Position numbers and translations under genes: made by a program
From: Ambrosia x helenae
Taxonomy: Eukaryota > Streptophyta > Magnoliopsida > Asterales > Asteraceae
Assembly (NCBI GenBank): GCA_030844895.1
Contig: CM061228.1
Span: forward strand, 32,364,626 to 32,428,625
Direction of reading: 5' to 3'
DNA length: 64,000 bases
Notes under the pieces: generated by a model
The model's input: the letters and a program-made list of their open reading frames with translations, nothing else
Told to the model about the DNA's origin: nothing
Databases searched by the model: none
Shown here: positions 1 to 11,163 of the stretch, in pieces
Numbering within the stretch: the first letter of the stretch is position 1
Layout: each line of letters starts with the position of its first letter

Positions 1-410
1 AAAGCTTCATGGAGAGATACTAAAAATGCACAAAGAAGAGAAAAATTGTACTAATTAATTTTGAAAAATAGTTTCTCATCAATAATTTTGAATATTGTTT
101 GTTTATTGTCCTATTGTTAGCTGCACAATTAAATTACCTCAATTTGATTCTGCAACGATCCAACATAGTTGATTATTACATCCAACATCACTGGCATTCC
201 CATTGTCTATAGCAAATAACTAAATTTAAATGGAGCAAAAAATGATATATTATGAAGATAAATTTTTGTAATTGTCAAAGAAAATATGAACAAGTAGAAA
301 AAAAATGTATATATGTATATAAAGATTAACTAATATCTTTATACCTTGTAGCATCCGGGAACCATATCTTCCAAGCGTCTTAACTTCTCATTGATTTTTT
401 CTCTTCTCAT
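1..410 (-). pseudogene. BEE-type bHLH transcription factor gene fragment (three exons, partial)
   Basis: Three exons read on the minus strand with GT-AG borders. Exon 345-410 gives 22 residues including RREKINEKLRRLEDMVPG, the end of the basic region and helix 1. Exon 138-206 gives 23 residues with MGMPVMLDVIINYV, loop and helix 2. A third exon starts at 19 with YLSMKL and leaves the window. The CYK-TMGM junction and the following SLQNQ are typical of the BEE (brassinosteroid-enhanced expression) group of plant bHLH factors, nuclear DNA-binding dimers. All three exons keep the open frame. The upstream part of the gene is absent: between 411 and 828 there is only noncoding DNA ending in a Helitron-type 5' terminus. 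I therefore infer a captured fragment, not a working gene. The family is well supported; the exact member is not. Confidence 0.72.
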
Positions 411-828
411 CTAATGTAGACATAAAATTTTTAGACAAAACAATGTTTCAAATCATAAAATTAGCTCTAAGATTTTGTTTGGGGTTATGAAAAGACTATT
501 AGCATTCAAGAAATTGATATAATGAAGTATATATAATAATATAGATTGGGAGTTGATAGGTCTCACATTTAAGATGCATCATAAGTTAAGTTTTATTTTG
601 TGTTTTAAAAGTTGGACATAAGGGCATAATTGGGATAAGATTTTAGGATGTGAGGTATTGGATTATGTTAAATTTACTAATCTACCCTCCTAAGTGTCTT
701 AATTGTCACAACTATGCCAATAATACCCTTAATTTTTATGCTTAAATATGTTGTACATGTTGCTTCTTAAGTTGTACGGAGGTGAAAATGACTATGTTGT
801 ACATCACTCCTCCTTTATAATGTACTAA
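1..828 (-). mobile_element. Helitron, 5'-terminal part (continues off the left edge)
   Basis: Read on the minus strand, the segment ending near 822 begins ACATTATAAAGGAGGAGTG, the same 5'-terminal block seen near 3441, 32155 and 42556. It contains the bHLH exons. The first few terminal bases appear to have been replaced by the neighbouring Helitron that starts at 829. The 3' hairpin would lie left of the window. Between 420 and 800 I see no coding signal, only AT-rich DNA. Confidence 0.5.
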
Positions 829-1229
829 TAGGAATGCCCGCGCGTTGCAGCGGGTGCGTCTGTTTTGTCGGCATGTAGTTGTTATGGGTTGTGGTGCGTG
901 TTTGGCGTTTGTGGGTGATTAGTTATGATGACGTTAAGTAAGTAGGAAGCAACAACCTAGTTTACTACTAACACTAAAAAAGAGTTGAAATAACCTTGTT
1001 GGTGTTCCATACCAAACACTATCCGTCGCCCACCGACAACCACCTTCTTTGACCCCTAAATTCCTTAACATACCAAATACTATCTGTCGCCCACCGTATT
1101 TAGCAAAGTATAACCTAACACTACAAATAGATCAAATATTGCAATAGGTAAGCAGACTCATAAAGTTATTAAAATAGGCATTAATCTTACATGCACCAAT
1201 TGGCTTTTATCCCTATTGCTAAGTGTTAT

Positions 1230-1360
1230 ATGCCTTATGTTCAAGGCATGATGCAAAAGTATCAAACCGGGGATCTCAGTGAAAGCAACCTATATTCCTA
1301 CGGGGTAGACATAAGACTGTCTACATCTTACCTTCCTCAGACCCAACCTTTGTTATTAGT
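1230..1360 (-). repeat. Dispersed SINE-like repeat
   Basis: On the minus strand this stretch contains GTCTGAGGAAGGTAAGATGT, then a block rich in CTACCCCGTAGG and GATCCCCGG. From memory it resembles a widespread plant repeat of SINE type. I could not find clear boundaries or target duplications, so this is a weak call. Confidence 0.3.
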
Positions 1361-1525
1361 GAGATTTACAAGTATGATAGTCATAAATTAATAAGTAGAT
1401 CCATGAAACATGACCAATCTGGTCAAATCAAATGCCTATCACCATAACCAAGTATTAGTAAACGTCAACTGAAAATAGGATTACTTGTGATGAACAAATA
1501 CACTAAGACATAACAATAATGATAT

Positions 1526-1837
1526 CTGAACATCAAATAAGTATCGCCCATTACGACTTCCAGCAACAATGTATAGCTTTTCATCAACGACAACTGGCAC
1601 ATGCTACATTTAAAGAAGAAAAAAAAGACATAGGTGGAAAAACACCATAATAATCCTATAAGAAATAGTAAAAATATAATACAGCTGAAAACAGGTGAAT
1701 CTGAATATATTGCTACAAGAGTTCCATAAGAAAAGATATGACTGGACCTTATAATGGGCTGATGGTCGTGTCCCAGCTACCGGGAGGGCAACCCATTGAT
1801 CATATTCTAAAGCTGAATGCCAATTATCCGTTCCCAT
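1526..1837 (-). pseudogene. Acyl-CoA-binding/kelch protein gene fragment (two exons)
   Basis: Two minus-strand exons. Exon 1748-1837 opens with an ATG and reads MGTDNWHSALEYDQWVALPV. Exon 1526-1603 (78 nt, exactly 26 codons) reads VDEKLYIVAGSRNGRYLFDV. Together they match the first kelch repeat of the plant ACBP4/5/6-type acyl-CoA-binding proteins (YDQW..L...G.RP.ARYKHA, then VVDEKLY..GGSRNGRYL.DVQ). The 3' splice site before exon 2 is a good TAG. The donor after exon 2 reads AT instead of GT, and the second kelch Gly is Ala. No further exons are recognisable downstream. The fragment sits inside a Helitron, so capture by that element is inferred. Confidence 0.7.
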
Positions 1838-1913
1838 ATTAGCCTTCCTAAATGTTAATAAGCTTTGTCAGATTAGAAAGACCAACAATCCATAAAAAAA
1901 GACCTTCCACACT

Positions 1914-2016
1914 CTATTCAAAAAGGGGTGGCGGCGCAGCTTGTTGCCCGCCTACCTAACATCCTTATGTAAGTTACCCTTTGATAAGAGTTTTATATTT
2001 TTAGGCAAAAAAAAAA
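1914..2016 (+). repeat. 5'-truncated, poly(A)-tailed retro-fragment
   Basis: About 100 bp nearly identical to the 3' end of the longer copy at 58305-58597: the shared core is GGGGTGGCGGCGCAGCTTGT and the coding tail GVAAQLVARLP. Both copies are followed by a short 3' UTR and an A-run (here at about 2006-2016). The shape is that of a LINE-like or LINE-mobilised sequence. The parent protein is not identified with certainty. Confidence 0.5.
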
Positions 2017-3400
2017 TTAGAATCTAGTTATATAGTTTGATAAACTTCAACTTTTTGTCGATCGTCACATACACTTCAAGTCAAAATAGACTCACATATA
2101 ACAAAATTTACCATCACTGCATTAGAATGATTATTGGATGATAATGAGTAATGACCAAATAAGTAAAATTAGCTTGAAATAAAAGTTAACAATAATAATA
2201 TTCATTCCACAATAGAAAGGCAAATTTACAGCAGGATGACAGGTAAACGGGTAACAAGCTGCACAACAAATTAAAAAATAAAATAAATAAATACAATGCT
2301 GCTGCAATTCGAATGACACATGCTTTGGACAATCTATAAACTTAATATAATTCATTTACAAATCACACTTTGTATAAATTAGGTCATCAACTAAACAAAT
2401 GAACAGATCATCAAATCCATTGCATTTGAAGACAGAACATACATAAGTTTTCCTGAGTCCAAAGCATTTAAAGATCAAAAGCCATACAGATATGAACAAA
2501 CAGAATCATTCAACAACTAATCCAATTTAATACAACTTACATTAACTAAAGATAACATATTACACAAATAGTATACAAAAGCTTCTGAATGTCGGTGGTT
2601 TATAAAGCATTTACCTGAATTCGTATGAATTTCTTCGAGATTAGCTTCAAATCGATTGTTGGTCGTCCGATCACAGTCGTCTTTTGATCTTGATATTTGT
2701 GTTCTGGTGAAGACGTTAAATAACGATGGGTGAATTTAAGTATACAGAGTGATGTGCAACTGTTAATGCATGTGATACAAGTTGAAAAGAAAAAGTGCCT
2801 TTTAAGTGAAATCAATAGCGTACCTTAGTTCTGTGTACGAGGTTAAGAAATTTCTTCAAATCGGTATCTTAATAGGGGGCGGGCTGGAAACGCAGGGGGC
2901 TCTGAGACGCTTCATTTGCAAGGAATTTGATTTAGCATTTATAAAACTTGATGCGATGATGCCAGTGAAGGGATGTGGAAGGGCGTGGGATTTCATTGAA
3001 GAGGATTTCAAAAGCTCCATGGATTGGGTAATTGTTCTTCTACTGTGAATCACCAAATTCTTTTCTCCACGTTTCATCTGGGTTCTTAAAACTGAAGATA
3101 AGACCCTTCGTTGTCAGCCTTGATTGAAGAAATGATGTTCCATAAAACCTTGAATTGATGATCACTAAAAGTCTTTCGTTAACATTACTAAAACATTAAT
3201 TTGATTGGGGTTAGGAAGTTGAATGATTTAAGTAAGGGGCACCAAGGGAAACAATATTCTACTTTTAACTAAAATGTGAATACAAATTTACTAATATACC
3301 CTTCTAAGTGTCTTAATGTTCCACAAAGTTCCAATTATACCCTTATTATGTAAGCATAAATCACTTGTGCATGTTGCTTCTTAAGTTGTACGGAATTGAA
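2017..3400. other. Helitron interior without a recognised gene
   Basis: Mostly AT-rich. A minus-strand open frame at 2856-3077 starts MKRGEKNLVIH and is rich in Ser and Pro, somewhat like a transit peptide or a captured first exon. A second exon-like stretch at 2632-2815 ends in CAG followed by GTAA. These could be 5' exons or leader of the captured kelch gene, but I cannot assign them. Confidence 0.3.
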
Positions 3401-3464
3401 AATTACTATCCTAGCCGTCACTCCTCCTTAATAAGATAGTATAGATTATAGATATAGATATATA

Positions 3465-3738
3465 TACAATTAGCAACTTGGGTTACCTCTAATCATCACC
3501 ACCTTTCTATTGTCCAATACCCACCTTTTCACAATTTAACATGAATCTCATTCAATAGTCACGACCCTTTACCCATCCATTGGCACCGTTTCACAAACTA
3601 TACAATTTGCAACTTGGGTTACTTCTAATCATCACAACATTTCTGTTGTCCAATACCCACCTTTTTCACAATTTAACATGAATCTCTTTCAATAGCCACA
3701 ACCCTTTACCCATCCATTGGCATCGTTTCACAAACTAT
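3465..3738. repeat. Tandem duplication, 136-bp unit x2
   Basis: Unit 1 (3465-3600) and unit 2 (3601-3738) both start TACAATT and share GCAACTTGGGTTAC, CCAATACCCACC and CCTTTACCCATCCATTGGCA. They differ at a handful of positions. From 3739 to 4120 I see only AT-rich DNA with no coding signal. Confidence 0.8.
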
Positions 3739-4120
3739 ATATTATCTATCCATAAAAAAAACAAGTTTACTTACAATTTATTACGTTTAATTAATTTAAG
3801 CCCATTTATTTAAGATTCAAAAACGAAGAACACATCAATTAAAATTTCCCCCTATTTTGCTCACCAAAATTCTGAAGCATATTGAATCCAAAATCAACAT
3901 CCATAAAAAGGTCCAATAAACCGTTTTTAGATTATTTTTGACAATTTTTTTAAGGAAAAAAACAGAATTTAAAATTTTTAAATAATAACAAAATATATTA
4001 ATTTTATTTTTCAAAGAATTTGAATCGGTATGAAAACTCTGATGATTGGTAACTGCCATCCATTTAGGACTACTTTCTAATCATCGGTCATCTAAATATC
4101 AATTACACGCTCACCGGTTA

Positions 4121-4308
4121 TGTCATTCGTAAAAGTAATTGTGGTTGTAATGCTTTCTGATTATTATTGATAAACGAAGGCTCTATATATAGGGAAAATA
4201 TAACAAAGATAAATGGAAAGGATATACATGAATAATACAATGATTATCTCCTAAATAACACAACATAATCTATTCCTAAAATATAGTAAATCGGTTGCTG
4301 CTAACACA
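4121..4308 (-). repeat. Ty1/copia 3' LTR (short, about 188 bp)
   Basis: On the minus strand the LTR would start TGTTAGCAGCAACCG directly after the polypurine tract TGAGGGGGTG (4309-4318) and end in CA at 4121. A TATA-like CTATATATAG lies inside (about 4180). It follows the RNase H coding remnant at the expected distance. The distal boundary is chosen from the TG...CA rule only; no second LTR is available for comparison. Confidence 0.5.
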
Positions 4309-4341
4309 CCCCCTCAGTTTGAGCGGGCGGAGGACAAACGC

Positions 4342-5107
4342 TCAAGCTGGACCGAAAAGATTGGAATAGTTCACGAGATAATCCCTTTGTAAATATATCC
4401 GCATACAGATAGAGGAGGGCACGTGAAGAACTTTTATGTGCCCAAGATGAACCTTCTCACGAACCAAGTGAATGTCGATCTCTATGTGTTTTGTCCTTTG
4501 ATGTTGAACCGGATTATTGGACAAGTAAACCGCTGAGACATTGTCACAAAAAATGACAGACGCACGAGATAATGGTGTGTGTAATTCAAACAGCAGGTTA
4601 CGAATCCAAGTTGTCTCGGCAACTGCATTTTCGACTCCCCGATACTCAGCTTCTGCTTTAGAACGTGAAACAGTAGGCTGGCGTTTAGCAGACCAAGAAA
4701 TAATATTGTCACCAAGGAAAACACAATAGCCCGATGTGGATCGTCTAGAATCTGGGCAACCGCCCCAGTCAGCATCAGAATAAGCCACCAAATCATTAGA
4801 ATTCGACCGAACTATCCGTATACCATAATCAATGGTGCCTTTCAAATATCGAATTATACGTTTCATAAACGCAAAATGCGGATCCCGAGGCTCATGCATG
4901 AATAAACATACCTGTTGAACGGCATAAGAAAAATTAGGATGAGTGAACGTTAAATATTGCAAAGCACCTGCCAAACTTCAATATAAAGTCGGATCCGAGA
5001 ATAGTTGCCAATCTGTAGCACTTAATTTAGAAGAAAGATCAACTGGTCTGGAACATGGTTTGCACGAGGACATAGATGCGTGAGCAATAATGTCATTGGC
5101 GTACTGT
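4342..5107 (-). pseudogene. Ty1/copia pol remnant: RT C-terminus and RNase H
   Basis: The minus-strand frame has the copia hallmarks in order: LAGALQYLTFTHPN and AVQQVCLFMHEPRDPH (connection after RT), RIIRYLKGT, then the RNase H motifs YSDADWGGCPDSRRSTSG, AEAEYRG and the C-terminal TKHIEIDIHLVREKV. Upstream the frame is broken by a stop just before LAGALQY. The coding sequence stops abruptly at 5107, where an Athila-like element is inserted, and resumes at 34152 with the RT active-site region. The element as a whole is a dead fragment. Confidence 0.88.
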
Positions 5108-5396
5108 TGATGTGTTGTGAAACACACCTTGGTAATATGTTAGTATTGTATATATTTTAGTCTTTTATTGTGTACTTTGTGTTGGTCTTAGTTATTTATT
5201 ATTGCGCATGTGTTTTGTAGGTGTTCGTGGATAATGAGCTTAAAACAAAATAATTTAGATCGAGACACAAACACTTGAGAGCAGGTGTTCAGGGACGTTG
5301 GGGCATAGACGAGAAACTTTGGTTGAGCCAATAACACCCGAGTCTGAAACATAGAGTTATAATAATAATATACTTTAATAATAATAATAATATACT

Positions 5397-5450
<54 letters not shown>

Positions 5451-5490
5451 TAAAAAGAAATGTCTAAATGGGCTGATGTATCTTTAAGGA
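5108..5490 (+). repeat. Athila-like 5' LTR, left portion
   Basis: Matches the start of the 3' LTR at 28623 over TTGTGAAACACACCTTGGTA, GTGTTCGTGGATAATGAGCT and CACCCGAGTCTGAAACATAG. It includes an (AAT)n microsatellite (about 5361-5451), and the word AATGTCTAAATGGGCTGATG that recurs at 33251. A Helitron 3' end interrupts it at 5491; the LTR end reappears at 24577-24634. Confidence 0.8.
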
Positions 5491-6183
5491 CTAGTAGGAA
5501 ACCCGCGCGATGCGGCGAGAGCAACAATTTATAACGCGGTACTCATTTTTTGTTAGTCGAACGAAATTTGAAATCAGTGACGAAGCTTGAGAATTTGGAC
5601 CGGGAGTCGAAAATCACCGGTCACGGGACGGGACCTAAATTTTTTTTGTAGCTATGGTTCGGGTGATATTGTCACACCCTCAAATTCCACGTGCGGGGTT
5701 TTACCGCAAGGCGCGTGACAAACCAGGATCTAAGTCAACGGTCACAATAAACGACACTATATGATACATAAAAATGACATAAGCAAACCATTAAGTTTTC
5801 ATACATGATCCATCGTTGCGGAAGCGTAAAACTTTATTACAACATGAAAGCAAAAGTATGAAATTCTGAAAATGCTAAATAAGATGCATATGAATCCTAG
5901 ACGTCGTGAGACTCCGTGCGCCTATAATATGCTGCTACCTCAACGACGTGAGACAAACATGCTAAAAACGTCAGCAAATAATGCCGGTGAGTTCACAGGT
6001 TTTATGTTAAACGTTTAAGTAATAAAAGCCATCATGTTATCACTATGATAGAAATGATAGCGTTAGCTAGACGCATGAGTAATACTACTACGACAGGAAA
6101 CCATTACAGACAACGATATATGATTTTGCCCGAAACGATTATGCACTACCCTTCCACGGTAGCGTTATGACCGAGACAATATG

Positions 6184-6194
6184 TTTAACATCGC

Positions 6195-6236
<42 letters not shown>

Positions 6237-6281
6237 TAAACTTCTTGACTAGCCATGTCTAAACCATACTTATTTCAAAAC

Positions 6282-6322
<41 letters not shown>

Positions 6323-8823
6323 TAATAATAATAATAATAATAAAAATAGTAATAATGACTCTTGCAATTTTAAACCCACCCCTATTATTGTTAAATCTTA
6401 AGCCCACCTATCCCTGTTTTCCTTTAAAAAAATCGGAGCCCACCCAAAGTTTTAATCTGAGCCCATGAACCATGACAGGCCCACCCCCTTTCCCGTGGAT
6501 CCGGCCCACCTCATCTGTTTATAATAAAAAGAAAAAAAGTACCGTCTGGACCGGGAATCGAACCCGCGTCCAGACCCGACTCAACCATTAAACACCACAC
6601 CACAAGCCACTGCTCCATGTTGCCATTTGTGATAAGATCCAGGTGCTTTATCTATTTAACACATTTAACAAACTGAGCTGTTTGTCATCTGCTACCCATG
6701 CGCGCTGCTGAACAAACAAACCCAACAACTTTGTTTTTTTTAATTGCTAAACATGGAAACAATTGACTATATGATCTCGCCCAATGTCTAACACGTTCAT
6801 TACGCATCAATTACACAAGTAATTATCATCAATTACATCCTAAATTCAAGCCAATCAATCACATTTTCATCTATGGTGGTCAAACCTTCCAATTCGTCGA
6901 ACCAGACCCCATCCCTATAAATTGAACATCATAATCCCTTCACAACTCGCACTCATTCTTCCTAAACCTCCAATTTTTATTAACGATCTTCTGTTCTTGA
7001 AATTTTTGTTCGAGTTTGACTTCAAACCTTGACTGGTCATTCTTGTTCGAATCATCTTTGTAAGTTTGATTTTTGTTGTGGGTTTTATTAATCGGCATAT
7101 ACACAACATTAACCCTATGGTTAATTGGGTTAATGTTGTGTGATTTCATCAATTAGAAAATCTAGGGCTCGTATGTTTGAAATTGGGGAAGAACATTGAT
7201 TTTACATATGATATTTATTTTAAATAAACTGAAACCAAACACAACCACTGGTCTGGACTAAGTGGTTGTGTCTGGTGCCCTCTGACGAGCCACGCGGGTT
7301 CGATCCCAGCCATTGCAACTTTTTTCCTTTTTGTTTTGTTTTAATTAAAAACAATCAAATTTAATTATTTATTTTATAAATTCATTTTAAAATATTAAAA
7401 CTCTTTTAATAATTCTACAAAAATTATTTTAAGTTAATCTAATGAAAAAGTTTAACTTACAAGTTTTAGTTTTCAAAAATTTATTTATTTAATATATATA
7501 ATAAATAAATCAAGTTTATTTTATTTTATGTATAAAATTCTATTAAAATATCAAAACAATTTTATAAATTTCCACAAAAATTATTCTGAGTTTTTTATAA
7601 CAATAAACATTTCTGAAATGATTTTTATTTCTGAAAAATCATTTATTTAATATTTTTAATCAATTTTTGTTAGTTTTAATCATAATTAAATCATAATAAA
7701 TCCAATTTTTAATATTTTTGCACCAAAATTTTTATATAAATTATTTCTGATTATTTGGAACAGAAATATAATTTTTAAACTAATAATTCTTTAATTTTAG
7801 TATTTTTAAATATTAAAGTTAAATTTTGACAAATTGTAATAAATAGATTTAATATTCTATTTTAAAGAAAATAATTTTATAAAAATTATTTTTATACTTT
7901 AAACACATTATTGTGACCATCTTAAATTCAAATTTTATAAAAAGATTTTTGTCTATTTATTTACTAAATTTCTCTCAATTATCAAACATTTTTATTATTA
8001 ATCAAACGAGCATTTATCCCCAATTCGAAGCCCTAGAACATATACATTTGTAGACTAGATAGACTTAGACATATTTATTACCTTATTATAGGGTGATATT
8101 TGGCATTGTTTGGGCAACACACAATTCAAATTTTCAAGAAGTATAACATTTTGCTAAGGTGAGTTTACATAGCCCCTTTCTCTATTTTCACTATTTTCAC
8201 TATTTTTTGGGGTGAAACATGTTTAAACAATTTATACTATAAATTACTCATATTTACTTGTGATTCAATTACATCATCATTCTATCATTTGACTGTAACA
8301 AAAAGATACAGTACAATCATTAACAATGATCAAGCCACCTGTTTAGATTATAGCGCTATAGGTCTGACAAACCCACCCCCCCCCCTCCCCGCATAAATTC
8401 AGGGATGATCGATAAGAGTAACAACATTTAACTAACTTGCGAGTTAGTCATCAGTCGACACAAGGTTTGGTTGTACAAAGACGCATTGTTACATGTCGGA
8501 ATCATACTCTATCATCATACAACTGTGATTGTTGTACAAGCTATTGTTATCGATTATATTCAAAAACCTATGTAATCTCACCAACTTTTGTTGACCCAAA
8601 ATATTTTCAAACTTAACATGTTTCAGGTTCTACTTGCTTGAAGATTGAGTTAATGCTTGAAGATGTGTGCATAGTATTATTCATTTTGATGTACGAATTC
8701 TTGTAAAACAATTGTATGTAATTTATTTAAATCATTTAATGAAATTTATTATCAACCATGAGCTACTGAACAATCATCAAAACGTTACATCCCGATGTTT
8801 CCGCCATCGGTTGGGGTGTTACA
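6184..8823 (-). mobile_element. Solo LTR (2.64 kb), family beginning TGTAACACCCC
   Basis: On the minus strand it starts TGTAACACCCCAACCGATGG and ends GCGATGTTAAA. It is flanked by ATATG on both sides (6179-6183 and 8824-8828), and the uninterrupted host sequence is present in the other gypsy LTR at about 16677-16687. It is collinear with the second solo LTR at 12357-14941. It holds a (TA)n run (6199-6231), an (AAT)n run (6284-6344) and tRNA-like modules. No gag or pol is attached, so it arose by LTR-LTR recombination or is an LTR-only relic. Confidence 0.88.
6535..6625 (-). other. tRNA-like module inside the solo LTR
   Basis: On the minus strand GGGTTCGATTCCCGGTCC looks like a T-arm (B box), and GTGGTGTTTAATGGTTGAGT 30-50 bp upstream looks like an A-box region. 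A second, plus-strand module lies at about 7235-7315 (GCGGGTTCGATCCCAGCC with TGGACTAAGTGG upstream). The same two modules recur in the other solo LTR at about 12655-12730 and 13345-13420. They do not fold into a convincing tRNA, so I read them as tRNA- or SINE-derived LTR parts. Confidence 0.4.
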
Positions 8824-10490
8824 ATATGCACCCGCCCGGTTCCCAGCCGACGGGTAGGGTCTGTCAGTCCCAATAGATCTATCCACATTTCCCCGTTATG
8901 CTATCCATCATATTCATGGTTTCCCCGGGACTTTACGTATCGCATAGCACAAATGAATTTAACACTAGTATAACATGATAATTTATGAAATATGTATAAA
9001 GCATGTGTCTCCCCCGAAATGTAAAAACGTAAAGTGGGGCCGTGAAACTCACCGGATACTGCTTTCCCTCTAAGATAAGTAAACCTTCTCAATAGACGGC
9101 ACCAAATACCGGTGACCTATCATGACGAGCGTATAAGGTGTTAGACTAACAACCCGTAGGTTGATTAGTCCCCAACAGTCCAGACCATAACCGTGTACAT
9201 TTGAAATGATGTTTAAACGTTTAACCGACCATACCAGAAAAGACCCGACATCCCATTGGTGACCCGACATCCCACGTGTTAGCCGAAAGCAAGATATCAT
9301 GCAACATATGCAATTAAACACTTAGCATGCGCGAAAATTCACTAAGTCTAGCATAACGCCCAATTAATGCACAAACGAGTTCGAACACGTGTTACTAAGT
9401 CATTGGACATGTCACGGGGTTCCTAACATGTTCCTAGGTGTCAACCGTGTTTCGGGATGTTAAAATATACATACAGCAACATTACACGCGATTAGGAATC
9501 AAACATGCAATTAGGAATAGTCAACGGGTGACTAGGAGAGTCAAACTGGCGATTAGGATTGTATTTGCCAGTTATACTGGCGATTGGGCTCCCAATCGCC
9601 TATAGTTCATGCGATTGGGGGCCAATCGCCCTTAATACAGGCGATTTGAATCCCCTATTCGGCCCTACTGCACCGTGCCGCCTTTTTGCGCGTTTAACCC
9701 TCCAAATCAGATCCGAAACATATGGAAACACCCAATATCAAACCCAAAACATTAATCCAACTATTTCAAGCAAAAACCCCCAATTTATCATCATCCTAAC
9801 CATCCCGAATGCAAGCGTTTTCCCAAAATAGCCTAACTAGCATGTAAACATCACATCAACATGCAAAACTTACCCTAAATAGCAAATATCCAGATTTCAT
9901 CCTATAACGACGTTGTCCAACATTATCCTACTGTTCTAGCATCATCCTAGAGTAAACCCTAACCTTAAACAATCAATAAAACACAACATATCATCATCAA
10001 TCCTTCGTAATCATTCAAACGGGTCAAAACGCCTAATATCAATATTACACATCTATGGACCTTCAAACTCCTAGGTTAACATCATATGAACTCATTTAGA
10101 TCAGAAACATATTAATAATACAAGAACAACCATGTTTAAACGATAAAAATCCTATCATGCATGAATACATAACATATAACAAACATAGAGGTTTGGGTTT
10201 GTTTAGACACTGATTTTAATGAGTTTTCAAAGACACAAATGTTTAGAAATTAGGTCTGGACCTTTAGGGATCAAAACACTATCATTAAAAAGGTTTGGGA
10301 TGAAGAACACACCTTGAAATTTTAAGATAATGAGATGTAAAGCATGGAAATGTGATTTCTTGCTCAAAAACGTGTTGCAGAGGTTGGATAAGGTGTGGGG
10401 TGGCTTTAGGGTGTATTAGGGTTTCACAAATGATGTTTTAAAACATAAGGGTGGTATTTATAGGCGTTTTTAGTCATCATATGCAGAACA

Positions 10491-10690
10491 GGCGATTACA
10501 TAGCAGCTATAGGCGATTAGAATTCTAATCGCCTATACTATTGGCGATTAGGATTCTAATCGCCTATACTATTGGTGATTAGGATTCTAATCGCCTATAC
10601 TATTGGCGATTAGAATCCTAATTGCCTATACTATTGGTGATTACAATCCTAATTGCCTATACTATTGGTGATTACAATCCTAATTGCCTA
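10491..10690. repeat. Array of 31-bp palindromic units in the gypsy 3' LTR
   Basis: About six tandem units, each a short palindrome GGCGATTA...TAATCGCC (later units drift to GGTGATTA...TAATTGCC) separated by TATACTATT. The same array is in the right LTR at about 18953-19151, and a related LTR fragment has GGCGAGTA...TACTCGCC at 41240-41330. Single copies lie at 9545-9650 and 17400-17490. It lies just inside the LTR, downstream of a conserved block GTGGTATTTATAGGCGTTTT that may hold a TATA-like element. Confidence 0.8.
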
Positions 10691-11141
10691 ATCACCCCTT
10701 ATTTACATGCAATTACGCGTAATCACCTATAATGTCATGCAATTACGCGTAATTACTATTTTAACACATATAAACACGTATTCACATACCGAAAAGTCAC
10801 ATAATGATTACAAACATATAATGCACGATAACTAACACGTTTACGTCCGTTCACCGATTCCCGGGACTCGAGACTTGCGTGTGCGCGTTAAACACGGCGA
10901 TTCCACGAATCACCGATCCTTGTACACATGGTTATGGACCGACACCCAATGCTCCCTCGGACCATTGTAACGACTCCTAATGATTCCCGAATCATCGACA
11001 TGACTCAACCGACCCGGTCAAGTATGATATTAAGTAGTTGTTTTCAATGTTTTCGTTGAGGTAGACTCGTATGTTTGTAAAGTATGAAACGTATGTATGT
11101 AAAGTATGAAAAGTATTAATCTGAATATGCCAGGTGTCACA

Positions 11142-11163
11142 TCATCCCCCAGTTGAAAGAATT
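11142..11163 (-). promoter_or_regulatory. Polypurine tract of the gypsy element
   Basis: On the minus strand CAACTGGGGGATGA lies directly before the 3' LTR start TGTGACACC. This is where plus-strand DNA synthesis would be primed during reverse transcription. Confidence 0.7.

Larger units (their letters stand above)
829..3441 (-). mobile_element. Non-autonomous Helitron carrying host exons
   Basis: The 3' terminus (minus strand) lies at 829-863: a hairpin CCCGC-TGCAACGC-GCGGG followed by a short spacer and CTATTAG, then T. The 5' terminus is near 3441 and reads TCTATACTATCTTATTAAGG on the minus strand, followed by AGGAGTG. The element is about 2.6 kb, encodes no Rep/helicase, and contains exons of an acyl-CoA-binding kelch gene and a poly(A)-tailed retro-fragment. 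The terminal tetranucleotide is TTAG rather than the usual CTRR, so the exact end is uncertain. Confidence 0.6.
5670..11141 (-). repeat. Gypsy element 3' LTR (left), interrupted by a solo LTR
   Basis: Begins TGTCACACCCTCAAATTCCA and ends CAGGTGTCACA, matching the right LTR end to end once the solo LTR at 6184-8823 is removed. The site corresponding to 10110-10112 is the intact empty site of a Helitron that sits in the right LTR. Contains a palindromic array at 10511-10690 and related single palindromes at 9545-9650. Confidence 0.9.

Noticed and set aside
6540..6620. Possible tRNA genes in the solo LTRs
   Set aside because: T-arm-like words are present, but no acceptor stem or complete cloverleaf can be drawn.
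9559..9831. 90-residue ORF repeated at 17398-17670
   Set aside because: Present in both gypsy LTRs, but it starts in the palindromic region and has no domain; LTR sequence only.
10491..10690. Possible CRISPR-like array
   Set aside because: Regular palindromic repeats, but units are contiguous with near-constant spacers, in a plant LTR, and present in both LTRs.
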